This document shows positions 9,628 through 16,701 of a stretch of 64,000 bases of DNA, piece after piece (within the stretch, counting starts at the first letter, position 1; every line of letters starts with the position of its first letter). The notes beneath the pieces were generated by a model. It was not told the origin of the DNA and did not search any database. It was given only the letters and a program-made list of their open reading frames with translations. Location: the NCBI RefSeq assembly GCF_038624605.1, contig NZ_CP152020.1, forward strand, positions 2,039,312 through 2,103,311, given 5' to 3'. The position numbers were made by a program, and so were the translations under genes. This stretch comes from Psychrobacillus sp. FSL K6-4046. GTDB lineage: Bacteria > Bacillota > Bacilli > Bacillales_A > Planococcaceae.

Positions 9628-10301
9628 GAACGAATCACGTATCCCACTCCTCTAACTGTTTCTATTAAAGCTGCAATTTCCTTCGGCAATTTCTTTCTAA
9701 GATGCCTAATATAAACATCCACTACATTTGTCTCTACTTCTGATTCATAACCCCATACAATTTCTAAAATCTGATCCCGAGTTAATACGATGTTAAGGTT
9801 TTGCATAAAACATACAAGAAGGTCATACTCTGTTTTCGTTAAAATAATCTCCTGCCCAAAATACGTAACCCTATATGCTTTTTGATTGACCTGTAAGCCA
9901 CGTATCGATAAAACAGATTCCTGATTTAATGTGGTATGCCCCACCCTTCTTAATACAGCACGAATTCTAGCCAAAAGCTCTTCTATAGCGAATGGCTTGA
10001 CCACATAGTCATCTGCTCCAGCCTCTAATCCTGAAACACGATCTATAACTGCATCTCTCGCAGTTATTAAAATAATAGGAATATCTTTAACTTTTCTAAA
10101 CCTGCGACATATTTCTAAACCGTTTAAATTAGGTAGCATAACATCTACTAATAACAAATCGTAATGGTTTTCTAAAGCTAATTCATATCCCTCTCTTCCA
10201 TCAAAAGATACGGTTACCTCAAAATTTTCATGTTTCAGCTCAAGTTCCACAAACTTCGCTATATTAATTTCATCTTCTATTAATAAAATATGATGTTTCA
10301 C
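9624..10301 (-). CDS. OmpR-family response regulator, ArlR-like
   Basis: The receiver domain has the acidic pair ED at 9-10, phospho-acceptor D53 in LLLVDVMLPN, T80 and K102. A C-terminal winged-helix DNA-binding domain follows, including TKTEYDLL and ETVRGVGYVIRS. I place the start at GTG 10301, about 8 bases after AAAGGAAG; the longer reading frame beginning ten codons earlier has no usable ribosome binding site. The N-terminus (ILLIEDEINIAKFVELELKHENF) is close to ArlR. It pairs with the overlapping downstream kinase gene. A long leader of more than 250 bases may precede it, carrying the start-stop site at 10558-10578. Confidence 0.92.
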   Translation of the reverse strand: MKHHILLIEDEINIAKFVELELKHENFEVTVSFDGREGYELALENHYDLLLVDVMLPNLNGLEICRRFRKVKDIPIILITARDAVIDRVSGLEAGADDYVVKPFAIEELLARIRAVLRRVGHTTLNQESVLSIRGLQVNQKAYRVTYFGQEIILTKTEYDLLVCFMQNLNIVLTRDQILEIVWGYESEVETNVVDVYIRHLRKKLPKEIAALIETVRGVGYVIRS

Positions 10302-10557
10302 TTTCACACTTCCTTTAAAAATACCGTTCACTTTATATGAACGGCAGTAAAATTATATGAATTGTTTCTTCTCATCGATTTCAAATTCTGAAAAGAGAAT
10401 TTAGGTCATAGTTATTATAATAAAATAAAGTGTATCGCGTGCTAAGCGGAGAAGCTTTTTGAGAGATGAACAATAGGTCTACCCTCTATTAACTTTTATA
10501 CTATTTGTATAGAAAATCATCAGGTGAAAAGCATTCGTTTAAAACGATAAAGTACAA

Positions 10558-10578
10558 TTACATGAACTAAAACCTCCT
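10558..10578 (-). promoter_or_regulatory. Isolated strong Shine-Dalgarno with AUG-UAA start-stop codons
   Basis: On the minus strand AGGAGG is followed after nine bases by ATG and immediately by TAA. No peptide beyond Met can be made. The spacing is that of a genuine initiation site, and the site sits about 260 bases upstream of, and on the same strand as, the response-regulator gene. It could be a ribosome-parking or mRNA-stabilising element like Bacillus STAB-SD sequences. Chance cannot be excluded. Confidence 0.4.
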
Positions 10579-10809
10579 GTTGAAAATCCAAACAAATAAA
10601 TAGAAAAATATAGGAAGATTTGATATATTCATTTATAATAGCTGTACTAGTAAATCATTTTCTATGTATCTTTTGTTTATGTAAATTAATCATATGTATT
10701 AATTGTGAAACATACAAGTATTAACAATATTTTTTTTAAAAATGTATAATTTAACTCTATGCAAAATGAAAAACTTAAAGTATATTATTCTATGCAAATA
10801 ATTTTATAA

Positions 10810-10960
10810 GGCAAAGTATTTCTTTGCCGAGGGAAGGCAAATGGTGCGCCACCGGTTCTTGAGCTGGTTCTAGTAGGTTCGATTCCTACCCCGAAATTTT
10901 TTATGCAATTCAAATGAAAAATTTCAGGGGAACTAGAATGACTCTGCTCATTTTCAGTTC
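10810..10960 (+). ncRNA. Highly structured, tRNA-like leader before the GNAT gene
   Basis: From 10823 to 10897 (75 nt) the sequence can draw a tRNA-like cloverleaf: an imperfect acceptor stem (TTT..CG.GGG with CCCCGAAA), a D-like arm GGC-AAATGGTGC-GCC, an anticodon-like arm CCGG-TTCTTGAG-CTGG with an 8-base loop, and a perfect canonical T arm GTAGG-TTCGATT-CCTAC (10873-10889). There is no T at position 8 and no encoded CCA. Competing stems exist. GGCAAAG (10810-10816) pairs perfectly with CTTTGCC (10822-10828), and CCCCGAAATTTTT (10889-10901) pairs with 10917-10930. A third hairpin occupies 10931-10959, just before the ribosome binding site. I match it to no riboswitch class I know. Confidence 0.6.
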
Positions 10961-10978
10961 TGGAGGAGGCGTTTTTTT

Positions 10979-11524
10979 GTGTTGAAAAAAAGAGACTTAC
11001 ATGAGTGTACCGCTCTATTTGAGCTTATGTCAGATCCAACTATTATGCCATTCGTTCGTCATAAAGCTAATACCGCAGACGAATACTGGTTTTTAACCAA
11101 ACAAATGATTGAGGAAGAATTAGCTGGAACGACTATTTCTCGAACAATCATCAGTGACTATGGACAACCAATAGGAACCATAAATCTATTTGATATTGAA
11201 CACGGTGCTGGATTTTTAGGAACATGGATCGGCACACAATTCCAAGGTCAAGGTTATAATAAGAAAGCGAAGGAACAATTTTTAGAGGAATTGTTCTTTG
11301 AGCAGAATATACAAACAGTATTTTTACGTATTAGAAAAAATAATATTAAGAGCATCCGTGCAACTGAAAAGCTTGGCTATGCTTTAAAAGCAAATGATTC
11401 CCACCAAGTAATATACGAAGAGATTAATAAGGGTAATAACCATTTCGATTTATATTATATACCTAAGGACCTCTTCCTAATGAAAACACTTCAGCAGAAT
11501 TCGGAAGAAGAACAAGCTATGTAA
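10979..11524 (+). CDS. GNAT-family N-acetyltransferase (RimJ/RimL-like)
   Basis: The 181-residue single-domain acetyltransferase has the GNAT motif A region GTWIGTQFQGQGYNKKAKEQFLEELF, with the acetyl-CoA-binding Q/GxGY-type loop, followed by motif B IRKNNIKSIRATEKLGY. This pattern belongs to the RimJ/RimL ribosomal-protein and small-molecule acetyltransferase group; the acceptor cannot be predicted. GTG is the start, eight bases after TGGAGGAGG. The gene is preceded by the structured tRNA-like leader and followed by a strong terminator shared with murG. It looks like a single-gene transcript whose translation could be controlled by that leader. Confidence 0.85.
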   Translation: MLKKRDLHECTALFELMSDPTIMPFVRHKANTADEYWFLTKQMIEEELAGTTISRTIISDYGQPIGTINLFDIEHGAGFLGTWIGTQFQGQGYNKKAKEQFLEELFFEQNIQTVFLRIRKNNIKSIRATEKLGYALKANDSHQVIYEEINKGNNHFDLYYIPKDLFLMKTLQQNSEEEQAM

Positions 11525-11530
11525 CAGAAG

Positions 11531-11560
11531 AAACTCCCGTCAACTTTATGACGGGAGTTT
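11531..11560. terminator. Bidirectional terminator between GNAT gene and murG
   Basis: The perfect 11-bp stem AAACTCCCGTC/GACGGGAGTTT, with an 8-base loop, lies between two converging genes. Confidence 0.85.
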
Positions 11561-11562
11561 CA

Positions 11563-12639
11563 TTAGTTTTTATATGTTAGTAGTAGTTCCGTAAATTGCT
11601 CAGGTGTTTTGGAAGAACTCGCCAGACACTGTGCATCAATTATTTTTTCTTTGTTTAATGCTAAAGCTGAAAGAGAATTCATAAATGTCTCAGCGGTGAG
11701 ACCCTCTTCTTCAAGGACAATAGCATAGCCTAATTTTTCAAAGAAGTTTGCATTTAATACTTGGTCTCCCCTGCTGGCGTTCTTGGACAAAGGTATTAAT
11801 AACATAGGTTTTTTTAACTCTAAAAATTCAAAAATGGAGTTAGAGCCAGCTCGGCTTATTACATAGTTTGTGATTTTCAACAAATGGGGTAATTCATCCG
11901 TTACGTATTCAAAGGCTTTATAATTTGGTTTATCTATCAATGAAGGGTCTAGGTTTCCTTTACCACAAAGATGAATAATCTGAAATCGCTTGGTTAAAGT
12001 GTCTATATTATCTTTAATCGCAGCATTAATACTTTTAGAGCCCTGGCTTCCGCCCATAACGATAATTGTTTCTTTAAAAGGACTAAAGCCTGTCAGCTCT
12101 CTTGCAATTTTTTCATCTCCTTGAAACAGATCAGGGCGAATGATTGCTCCTATAGCGGAAGACTTATCCCTTGGAATATACTTTAATGTCTCTTCAAAAA
12201 CCGTAAATATATGTTCTGCAAATGGTGTTGCAATTTTGTTTGCTAAACCAGGTGTGATGTCGGACTCATGTATTACGACTGGAATATTAGAAAGCTTTGC
12301 CGCCACTACAACTGGCACAGAAACAAATCCTCCTTTGGAAAATACAAGCGAAGGCTTTATTTTTCTTAAGGTTCTCATGGCTTGCATTGTTCCGTATAGG
12401 ACTTTAAATGGATCTGAGAAATTTTTAATAGAGAAGTACCTTCTTAACTTACCATTAGAAATAGTGTGATAAGGTAAAGTGGGAAAGCTTTTTTCAATAA
12501 TTGATTTTTCAATTCCATCAGCAGAACCAATATAATGGACTTCATATCCGTTTCTTAATAATTCTGGGATAATGGCTTCATTTAAAGATACATGACCAGC
12601 TGTTCCCCCGCCTGTCAGTACTATTTTGTTATTGTTCAT
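11563..12639 (-). CDS. murG: MurG glycosyltransferase (lipid II synthase), staphylococcal type
   Basis: The 358-residue GT-B enzyme adds GlcNAc from UDP-GlcNAc to lipid I at the inner membrane face, giving lipid II. The N-terminal loop is TGGGTAGHVSLN instead of the more usual TGGGTGGHVYP. The middle contains SKGGFVSVPVVVAA and IHESDITPGLANK, and the nucleotide-binding half contains GGSQGSKSIN and SRAGSNSIFEFL. Along its length it resembles the stand-alone staphylococcal and B. cereus-type MurG, not the dcw-cluster form. It stands alone here. A second murG elsewhere in the genome is possible but not visible. ATG follows TTAGGAGA. Confidence 0.93.
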   Translation of the reverse strand: MNNNKIVLTGGGTAGHVSLNEAIIPELLRNGYEVHYIGSADGIEKSIIEKSFPTLPYHTISNGKLRRYFSIKNFSDPFKVLYGTMQAMRTLRKIKPSLVFSKGGFVSVPVVVAAKLSNIPVVIHESDITPGLANKIATPFAEHIFTVFEETLKYIPRDKSSAIGAIIRPDLFQGDEKIARELTGFSPFKETIIVMGGSQGSKSINAAIKDNIDTLTKRFQIIHLCGKGNLDPSLIDKPNYKAFEYVTDELPHLLKITNYVISRAGSNSIFEFLELKKPMLLIPLSKNASRGDQVLNANFFEKLGYAIVLEEEGLTAETFMNSLSALALNKEKIIDAQCLASSSKTPEQFTELLLTYKN

Positions 12640-12679
12640 GATAATCTCCTAACTATTTATCTAAAGGATGTATGCCCAT

Positions 12680-14032
12680 ATGGTAGAAACAAAAAACTTA
12701 CAAGAAAAAACCAAGATAATGATTCAAATGGTACTACCAATTTTAATCACTCAGGTCGCACTCTATTTAATGACTTTCTTTGATATCTTGATGACAAGTA
12801 AATACAATATCAATCATCTAGCAGGCGTTTCTATAGGTTCTTCATTATGGGTGCCAGTATATACCGGGTTGACTGGTATTCTACTAGGCATTACGCCAAT
12901 TGTAGCACAATTAATCGGTGCAAAAAAGCAAGAAGATGTGAGAACCTTTGTTCAACAAGGTTTATATATTGCTATTCTATTAGCTATTTTAGTTTTTATA
13001 GGAATTATTTTGTTTCTGGACCCTATCCTTCAAGCAATTCCTCTTGAAACTAGTGTACGCATAATAGCGGAAAAATATTTATGGATGATGTGCATCGGAC
13101 TACTTCCTTTATTCCTATACAGTGTCCTACGATCGTTTATAGATGCATTAGGCAAGACCCGCATCTCCATGTTCATCACGTTACTGTCTGCACCAATTAA
13201 TATCGCACTAAATTATGTGCTGATTTACGGTAAATTTGGATTGCCAGCTTTAGGTGGTGTTGGGGCTGGATTAGCCTCAGCAATAACTTATTGGCTCATT
13301 TTAATTATTACTATTTTCATCATAAAATACAATAAACCGTTTGCTGATCTACAAATATTCCAAGAATGGACGAAACCGTCGTTGGCCAAGTTAAAAACAT
13401 TAACAGTGATCGGTTTACCAATAGGACTATCTATTTTTGCAGAGACTACTATTTTTTCTGCAGTCACGATTATGATGAGTGTATTTTCCACAGCAGTAAT
13501 TTCAGCTCACCAAATAGCTATGAATTTTACTTCGTTGTTATATATGATTCCCTTAAGTATTGCAATGGGAGCTACTATTTTAGTAGGTCAAGAAGTAGGG
13601 GCTAAACGCTATCAGGATGCAAAATCCTACAGTTGGCTAGGAGTCGGGACAGCTGTGTCCTTTAGCTTTGTGTCAGCTACTATTTTACTTGTTTGGCGAG
13701 AACCTATAGCAGCCATTTACACAAACGATGTAGAGGTCATTAACTTAACCGTTCAATTTTTCTTTTTTGCTGCCCTCTTCCAATTATCTGATGCCATTCA
13801 AGCACCAGTTCAAGGAGCATTAAGGGGCTATAAGGATGTTACAATTACGTTTATCATGGCGATTATATCTTATTGGATAATAGGTTTACCTATTGGCTAT
13901 ATACTAGGTACTTACACAGCATACGGCCCATTTGGCTACTGGATAGGCTTAATTGCCGGCTTAACGGTCGGTGCACTTACCCTGGGAACACGTTTAGTAT
14001 ACTTACAGCGCAAGTTTGCTAAGCTTTATTAA
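12680..14032 (+). CDS. MATE-family multidrug/Na+ antiporter
   Basis: This is a roughly 450-residue integral membrane protein with about 12 transmembrane segments in the two six-helix bundles of MATE exporters. Typical features are the early GxSIGSSLWVPVYTGLTGILLGITPIVAQLIGA segment and the second-half VGQEVGAKRYQDAKSYSWLG. It would export cationic compounds using Na+ or H+. I prefer ATG 12680 over the ATG at 12668 because AAAGG lies directly against 12668 but at workable distance from 12680. It diverges from murG across a short gap. The substrate is unknown. Confidence 0.88.
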   Translation: MVETKNLQEKTKIMIQMVLPILITQVALYLMTFFDILMTSKYNINHLAGVSIGSSLWVPVYTGLTGILLGITPIVAQLIGAKKQEDVRTFVQQGLYIAILLAILVFIGIILFLDPILQAIPLETSVRIIAEKYLWMMCIGLLPLFLYSVLRSFIDALGKTRISMFITLLSAPINIALNYVLIYGKFGLPALGGVGAGLASAITYWLILIITIFIIKYNKPFADLQIFQEWTKPSLAKLKTLTVIGLPIGLSIFAETTIFSAVTIMMSVFSTAVISAHQIAMNFTSLLYMIPLSIAMGATILVGQEVGAKRYQDAKSYSWLGVGTAVSFSFVSATILLVWREPIAAIYTNDVEVINLTVQFFFFAALFQLSDAIQAPVQGALRGYKDVTITFIMAIISYWIIGLPIGYILGTYTAYGPFGYWIGLIAGLTVGALTLGTRLVYLQRKFAKLY

Positions 14033-14118
14033 ATGATATTTGACAATAATCATAAACTTTATGGATAGCTAAACAGTTATATTTTAGATATTGATGTAAT
14101 CCAAATCTAACTACAAGA

Positions 14119-14155
14119 AAAAGTGAAATCCATTTTTCCGATTTCACTTTTTTCT
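14119..14155 (+). terminator. Terminator of the MATE gene
   Basis: The stem AAGTGAAATC/GATTTCACTT is followed by TTTTTTC, about 90 bp after the MATE stop codon. Confidence 0.8.
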
Positions 14156-14245
14156 TCAATATTAAAAACTATGTCAATCTGGTAATTTCTCGTTAGTGCC
14201 CATGGAAAGCAATTACCGGAACGGTTATCAACTATAGATAAAATG

Positions 14246-14292
14246 AAAGCCTCGAAATATTTTACCAGGGTAAAATATTTCGAGGCTTTTGT
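14246..14292. terminator. Terminator of the CAP-domain gene
   Basis: A long stem, with arms starting AAAGCCTCGAAATATTTTACC at 14246 and the complement ending at 14290, lies 33 bp downstream of the leftward CAP gene. It can work in both directions. Confidence 0.8.
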
Positions 14293-14322
14293 TTTGAGAA
14301 GAGCTGTCTTAGCCTCTTTTAA

Positions 14323-15258
14323 TTATTTGCTAATAAATTGTTGTGTCCAGTAATAACCACTATCAGATAATCCTACTCCAATATGTGTATAGCTACCGTT
14401 CATGATATTCGCTCTGTGACCAGCTGAATTCATCCAGCCTTGTACCACTTCTTGAGCTGATCGTTGTCCCATTGCAATATTTTCTGCAGCTGACTTGTAG
14501 CTAATCCCTAAAGATTTCATTTGATCAAAAGGTGAGCCATATGTAGGACTTGTATGTGAAAAATAATTATTATCCTTCATGTCCTGAGATTTAAGCTGTG
14601 CTGACTTAGTCAATGCAGAGTCGATTTGTAGAGGTGCTAAGCCTTCCTTTGCACGCTCGGCATTAGTTAGATCTACCACCTGTTGGATAACAGAAGATAC
14701 TTGAGCTTGATTGGAATTACTGTTTGTTTCCGTTTTTTTAGTAGCTTGCTGAGTAGTTGGAGAAGTTGTAGCTACCTCTTTTTTTGGTTGAGCCGCTGGC
14801 ACTGTTGATTCTTTTTTTACTGGAGCCTTCGCAGTTGTAGCTTCTTTTTTAGCAGCATTTGGTTTAGTTACTTCTACTTTTGCTGCAGTTTGTGTTTTTT
14901 CAACGACTGGTTTTTCTTTTATTTGATTGTTGGGTTTAGTAACCTCTTTTGTTTCTTTTTGTACCTTTTGGGTATTTTGTGCCACGTCATTTTTCTTTGC
15001 AGCCTCTGTTTTAATAGTATTTGCTAGGTTAGCAACGATTAACTCTTTATTTATATTAAACTTTTGAAGCATTTTGTTTATTTCTGTCTCACTTAAAGAC
15101 AATTTTTGAGAGTTAATCTTTAGAGACTTCCATTCGATGGATGTTTTTGCCTCAGAAGTAGTTTTTGAATTACCAGCTGTTTCTGCTGATGCTGTTGCTG
15201 TTGTAGCAGTAAGTAATAATCCTCCTGCTAGCATACCTGCTAAAATCTTTTTGTTCAT
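14323..15258 (-). CDS. Secreted CAP/SCP-domain protein, YkwD-like
   Basis: The protein of about 311 residues has a signal peptide (KKILAGMLAGGLLLTATTATASA), a Lys/Thr/Ala/Pro-rich spacer (about residues 85-180) and a C-terminal CAP domain (about 190-311). The CAP domain contains LTNAERAKEGLAPL, YFSHTSPTYGSPFD, AAENIAMGQ and WMNSAGHRANIMNG. This is the bacterial YkwD family found on spores and in culture medium; its biochemical activity is unsettled. I use the second ATG (15258), which is properly spaced from AAGGAGG. The spacer resembles a wall-spanning region. A single-gene unit ending at the 14246-14292 terminator is likely. Confidence 0.9.
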   Translation of the reverse strand: MNKKILAGMLAGGLLLTATTATASAETAGNSKTTSEAKTSIEWKSLKINSQKLSLSETEINKMLQKFNINKELIVANLANTIKTEAAKKNDVAQNTQKVQKETKEVTKPNNQIKEKPVVEKTQTAAKVEVTKPNAAKKEATTAKAPVKKESTVPAAQPKKEVATTSPTTQQATKKTETNSNSNQAQVSSVIQQVVDLTNAERAKEGLAPLQIDSALTKSAQLKSQDMKDNNYFSHTSPTYGSPFDQMKSLGISYKSAAENIAMGQRSAQEVVQGWMNSAGHRANIMNGSYTHIGVGLSDSGYYWTQQFISK

Positions 15259-15418
15259 TTTCATTTCCTCCTTCTTTTGTGCTCTCTCATTTTATACACA
15301 AAATCAAAAGAAAAAATTATATAATATCTTCCATCTCGTCCATTCGAGTATTAAAAGATGGACGGGAGAAAGGATTCCGTTCCTTTGGTATGGTAGGATA
15401 AACCAATACATAAAAATA

Positions 15419-15673
15419 TTAGTTTTCTAAAGCTCTTGACAATTTCATATATTCTTCGTGAATTACCAAAAGTATATCTTCTTGCTGTGAAATAGATAGT
15501 TTGCTATTTTTAACTCGTTCTGTGATCATTTCACGTTTTTTTTCAATGCTCTGCCTTACCCTCGGGTGAGTATATTCGTCTAGGAGCTCCGATTTAATGA
15601 CATTACGTACTTCTTCTTCGGTAATATCATTCGTGGTGCGATTTTTATATAGCAATTTAAAAGCATCAATCAT
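15419..15673 (-). CDS. Small conserved hypothetical protein coupled to the CobW-family gene
   Basis: The 84-residue, strongly helical and charged protein begins MIDAFKLLYKNRTTNDITEEEV. No motif was recognised. Its ATG overlaps the last codons and TGA stop of the CobW-family GTPase gene (ATGATTGA), which indicates translational coupling and a shared function or need. It has no cysteines, so it is not itself an obvious metal-binding target. The function is unknown. Confidence 0.7.
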   Translation of the reverse strand: MIDAFKLLYKNRTTNDITEEEVRNVIKSELLDEYTHPRVRQSIEKKREMITERVKNSKLSISQQEDILLVIHEEYMKLSRALEN

Positions 15674-16574
15674 TAACCGAATCCCCTATAATCTCAAGCT
15701 TATTTATTTGCTCTCCGATAATTACAAGTTGGGGCTCCATTTTCATGTATTCAGGGAGCCATTGGATCATTCCATAAGCATATTGAAATAAATAAGGATA
15801 TTTGTGTCCCTTAAGTGGAACATAACCCTTCATCCGATAGACGGAGTCAGGAAGACCTCTAACCCAATCCTCGAAGGCTTCTTGATCTATTGGTCCGTTA
15901 AAGGTATGAAGCCTTGAAGACAAGGAAAGTTGCTTGCCTATTGCCGCTTCTTTAACTTCTTTTTCATGAAAGGTAGCTTCCAAGTTAGCAAGTGCTTTTA
16001 TAGAAATTTTACTGTTTGAGGCTTGAATGATCGGTGCATCCCCATTAATACCTTGGAGTTCCATAGAGGCAGTCGCAATCTCGTCATCAGTTAGTAAATC
16101 TACTTTATTGGCAACAATTAAATGTGCATGTTTGATTTGCTCAAGGAAGAGCATCCGTGTTCTGGGTGACAGCTTGTCGCGTTCTAACCATCTTTTGCAG
16201 TCGGCAACAGTAATAATACCTTTTATATTTAACTGATTTGCAAATATCGGTGAGAATACAGCATCTAATGCTTCAACAGGGTGTGCAGCTCCAGTAGTCT
16301 CTATTAATAACACATCAAAATCTTCCCCAGCCAACAACATTTGAAGCTGTGCTTCCATCTTCTCAGATCCTGTACAGCATATGCATCCTTCTAGCATTTC
16401 TTTAAGAGGGATGTCTTCCTCTACTGCTCTACTATCAAAAGCCAATTTACCTAACTCATTCATAATTACTGCTGGTTTAATACCTTCATTTTTGAATTGT
16501 GAGATTAAATTGGTTAACAAGGATGTTTTCCCGCTTCCTAAAAATCCACTCAATAAATATACATCTTTCAACAT
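15666..16574 (-). CDS. COG0523 / CobW-family GTP-binding metallochaperone
   Basis: The protein of about 302 residues is a G3E-family GTPase. The P-loop GSGKTSLL is near residue 14, the hallmark CxCC motif (GCICC, near 65) binds a metal ion, a Walker B-like LLIETTGAAHP follows, and NKVDLL serves guanine recognition. A CobW C-terminal domain occupies the last third. Members deliver zinc, cobalt or other metals to client enzymes under limitation. The subgroup cannot be told from sequence alone, and no Zur box was recognised upstream. ATG 16574 is preferred because it follows GGAAGAGG. It is followed by the overlapping 84-residue gene. Confidence 0.88.
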   Translation of the reverse strand: MLKDVYLLSGFLGSGKTSLLTNLISQFKNEGIKPAVIMNELGKLAFDSRAVEEDIPLKEMLEGCICCTGSEKMEAQLQMLLAGEDFDVLLIETTGAAHPVEALDAVFSPIFANQLNIKGIITVADCKRWLERDKLSPRTRMLFLEQIKHAHLIVANKVDLLTDDEIATASMELQGINGDAPIIQASNSKISIKALANLEATFHEKEVKEAAIGKQLSLSSRLHTFNGPIDQEAFEDWVRGLPDSVYRMKGYVPLKGHKYPYLFQYAYGMIQWLPEYMKMEPQLVIIGEQINKLEIIGDSVND

Positions 16575-16649
16575 CCACACCTCTTCCTATGTATTTCCTA
16601 AAGAAATTCATCGTCAACTCGGCAACGTCAAAACTTCTTCTCTTGAATA

Positions 16650-16678
16650 AAGAGCTGACCATTGCAGGTCAGCTCTTT
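16650..16678. terminator. Terminator of the S41 protease gene
   Basis: The perfect stem AAGAGCTGACC/GGTCAGCTCTT with a 6-base loop lies 24 bp past the leftward protease stop codon. Confidence 0.85.
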
Positions 16679-16701
16679 TAAGAAATAGATTATGCTATTA
16701 C

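Noticed and set aside
10501-10563. Short ORF from a TTG after the AGGAGG at 10573-10578
   Set aside because: The TTG is about 15 bases from the Shine-Dalgarno, and the properly spaced ATG is followed at once by TAA.
10823-10897. A genuine functional tRNA gene
   Set aside because: The acceptor stem needs two bulges, position 8 is not T, the anticodon loop has eight bases and no CCA end fits, so only a tRNA-like element is claimed.
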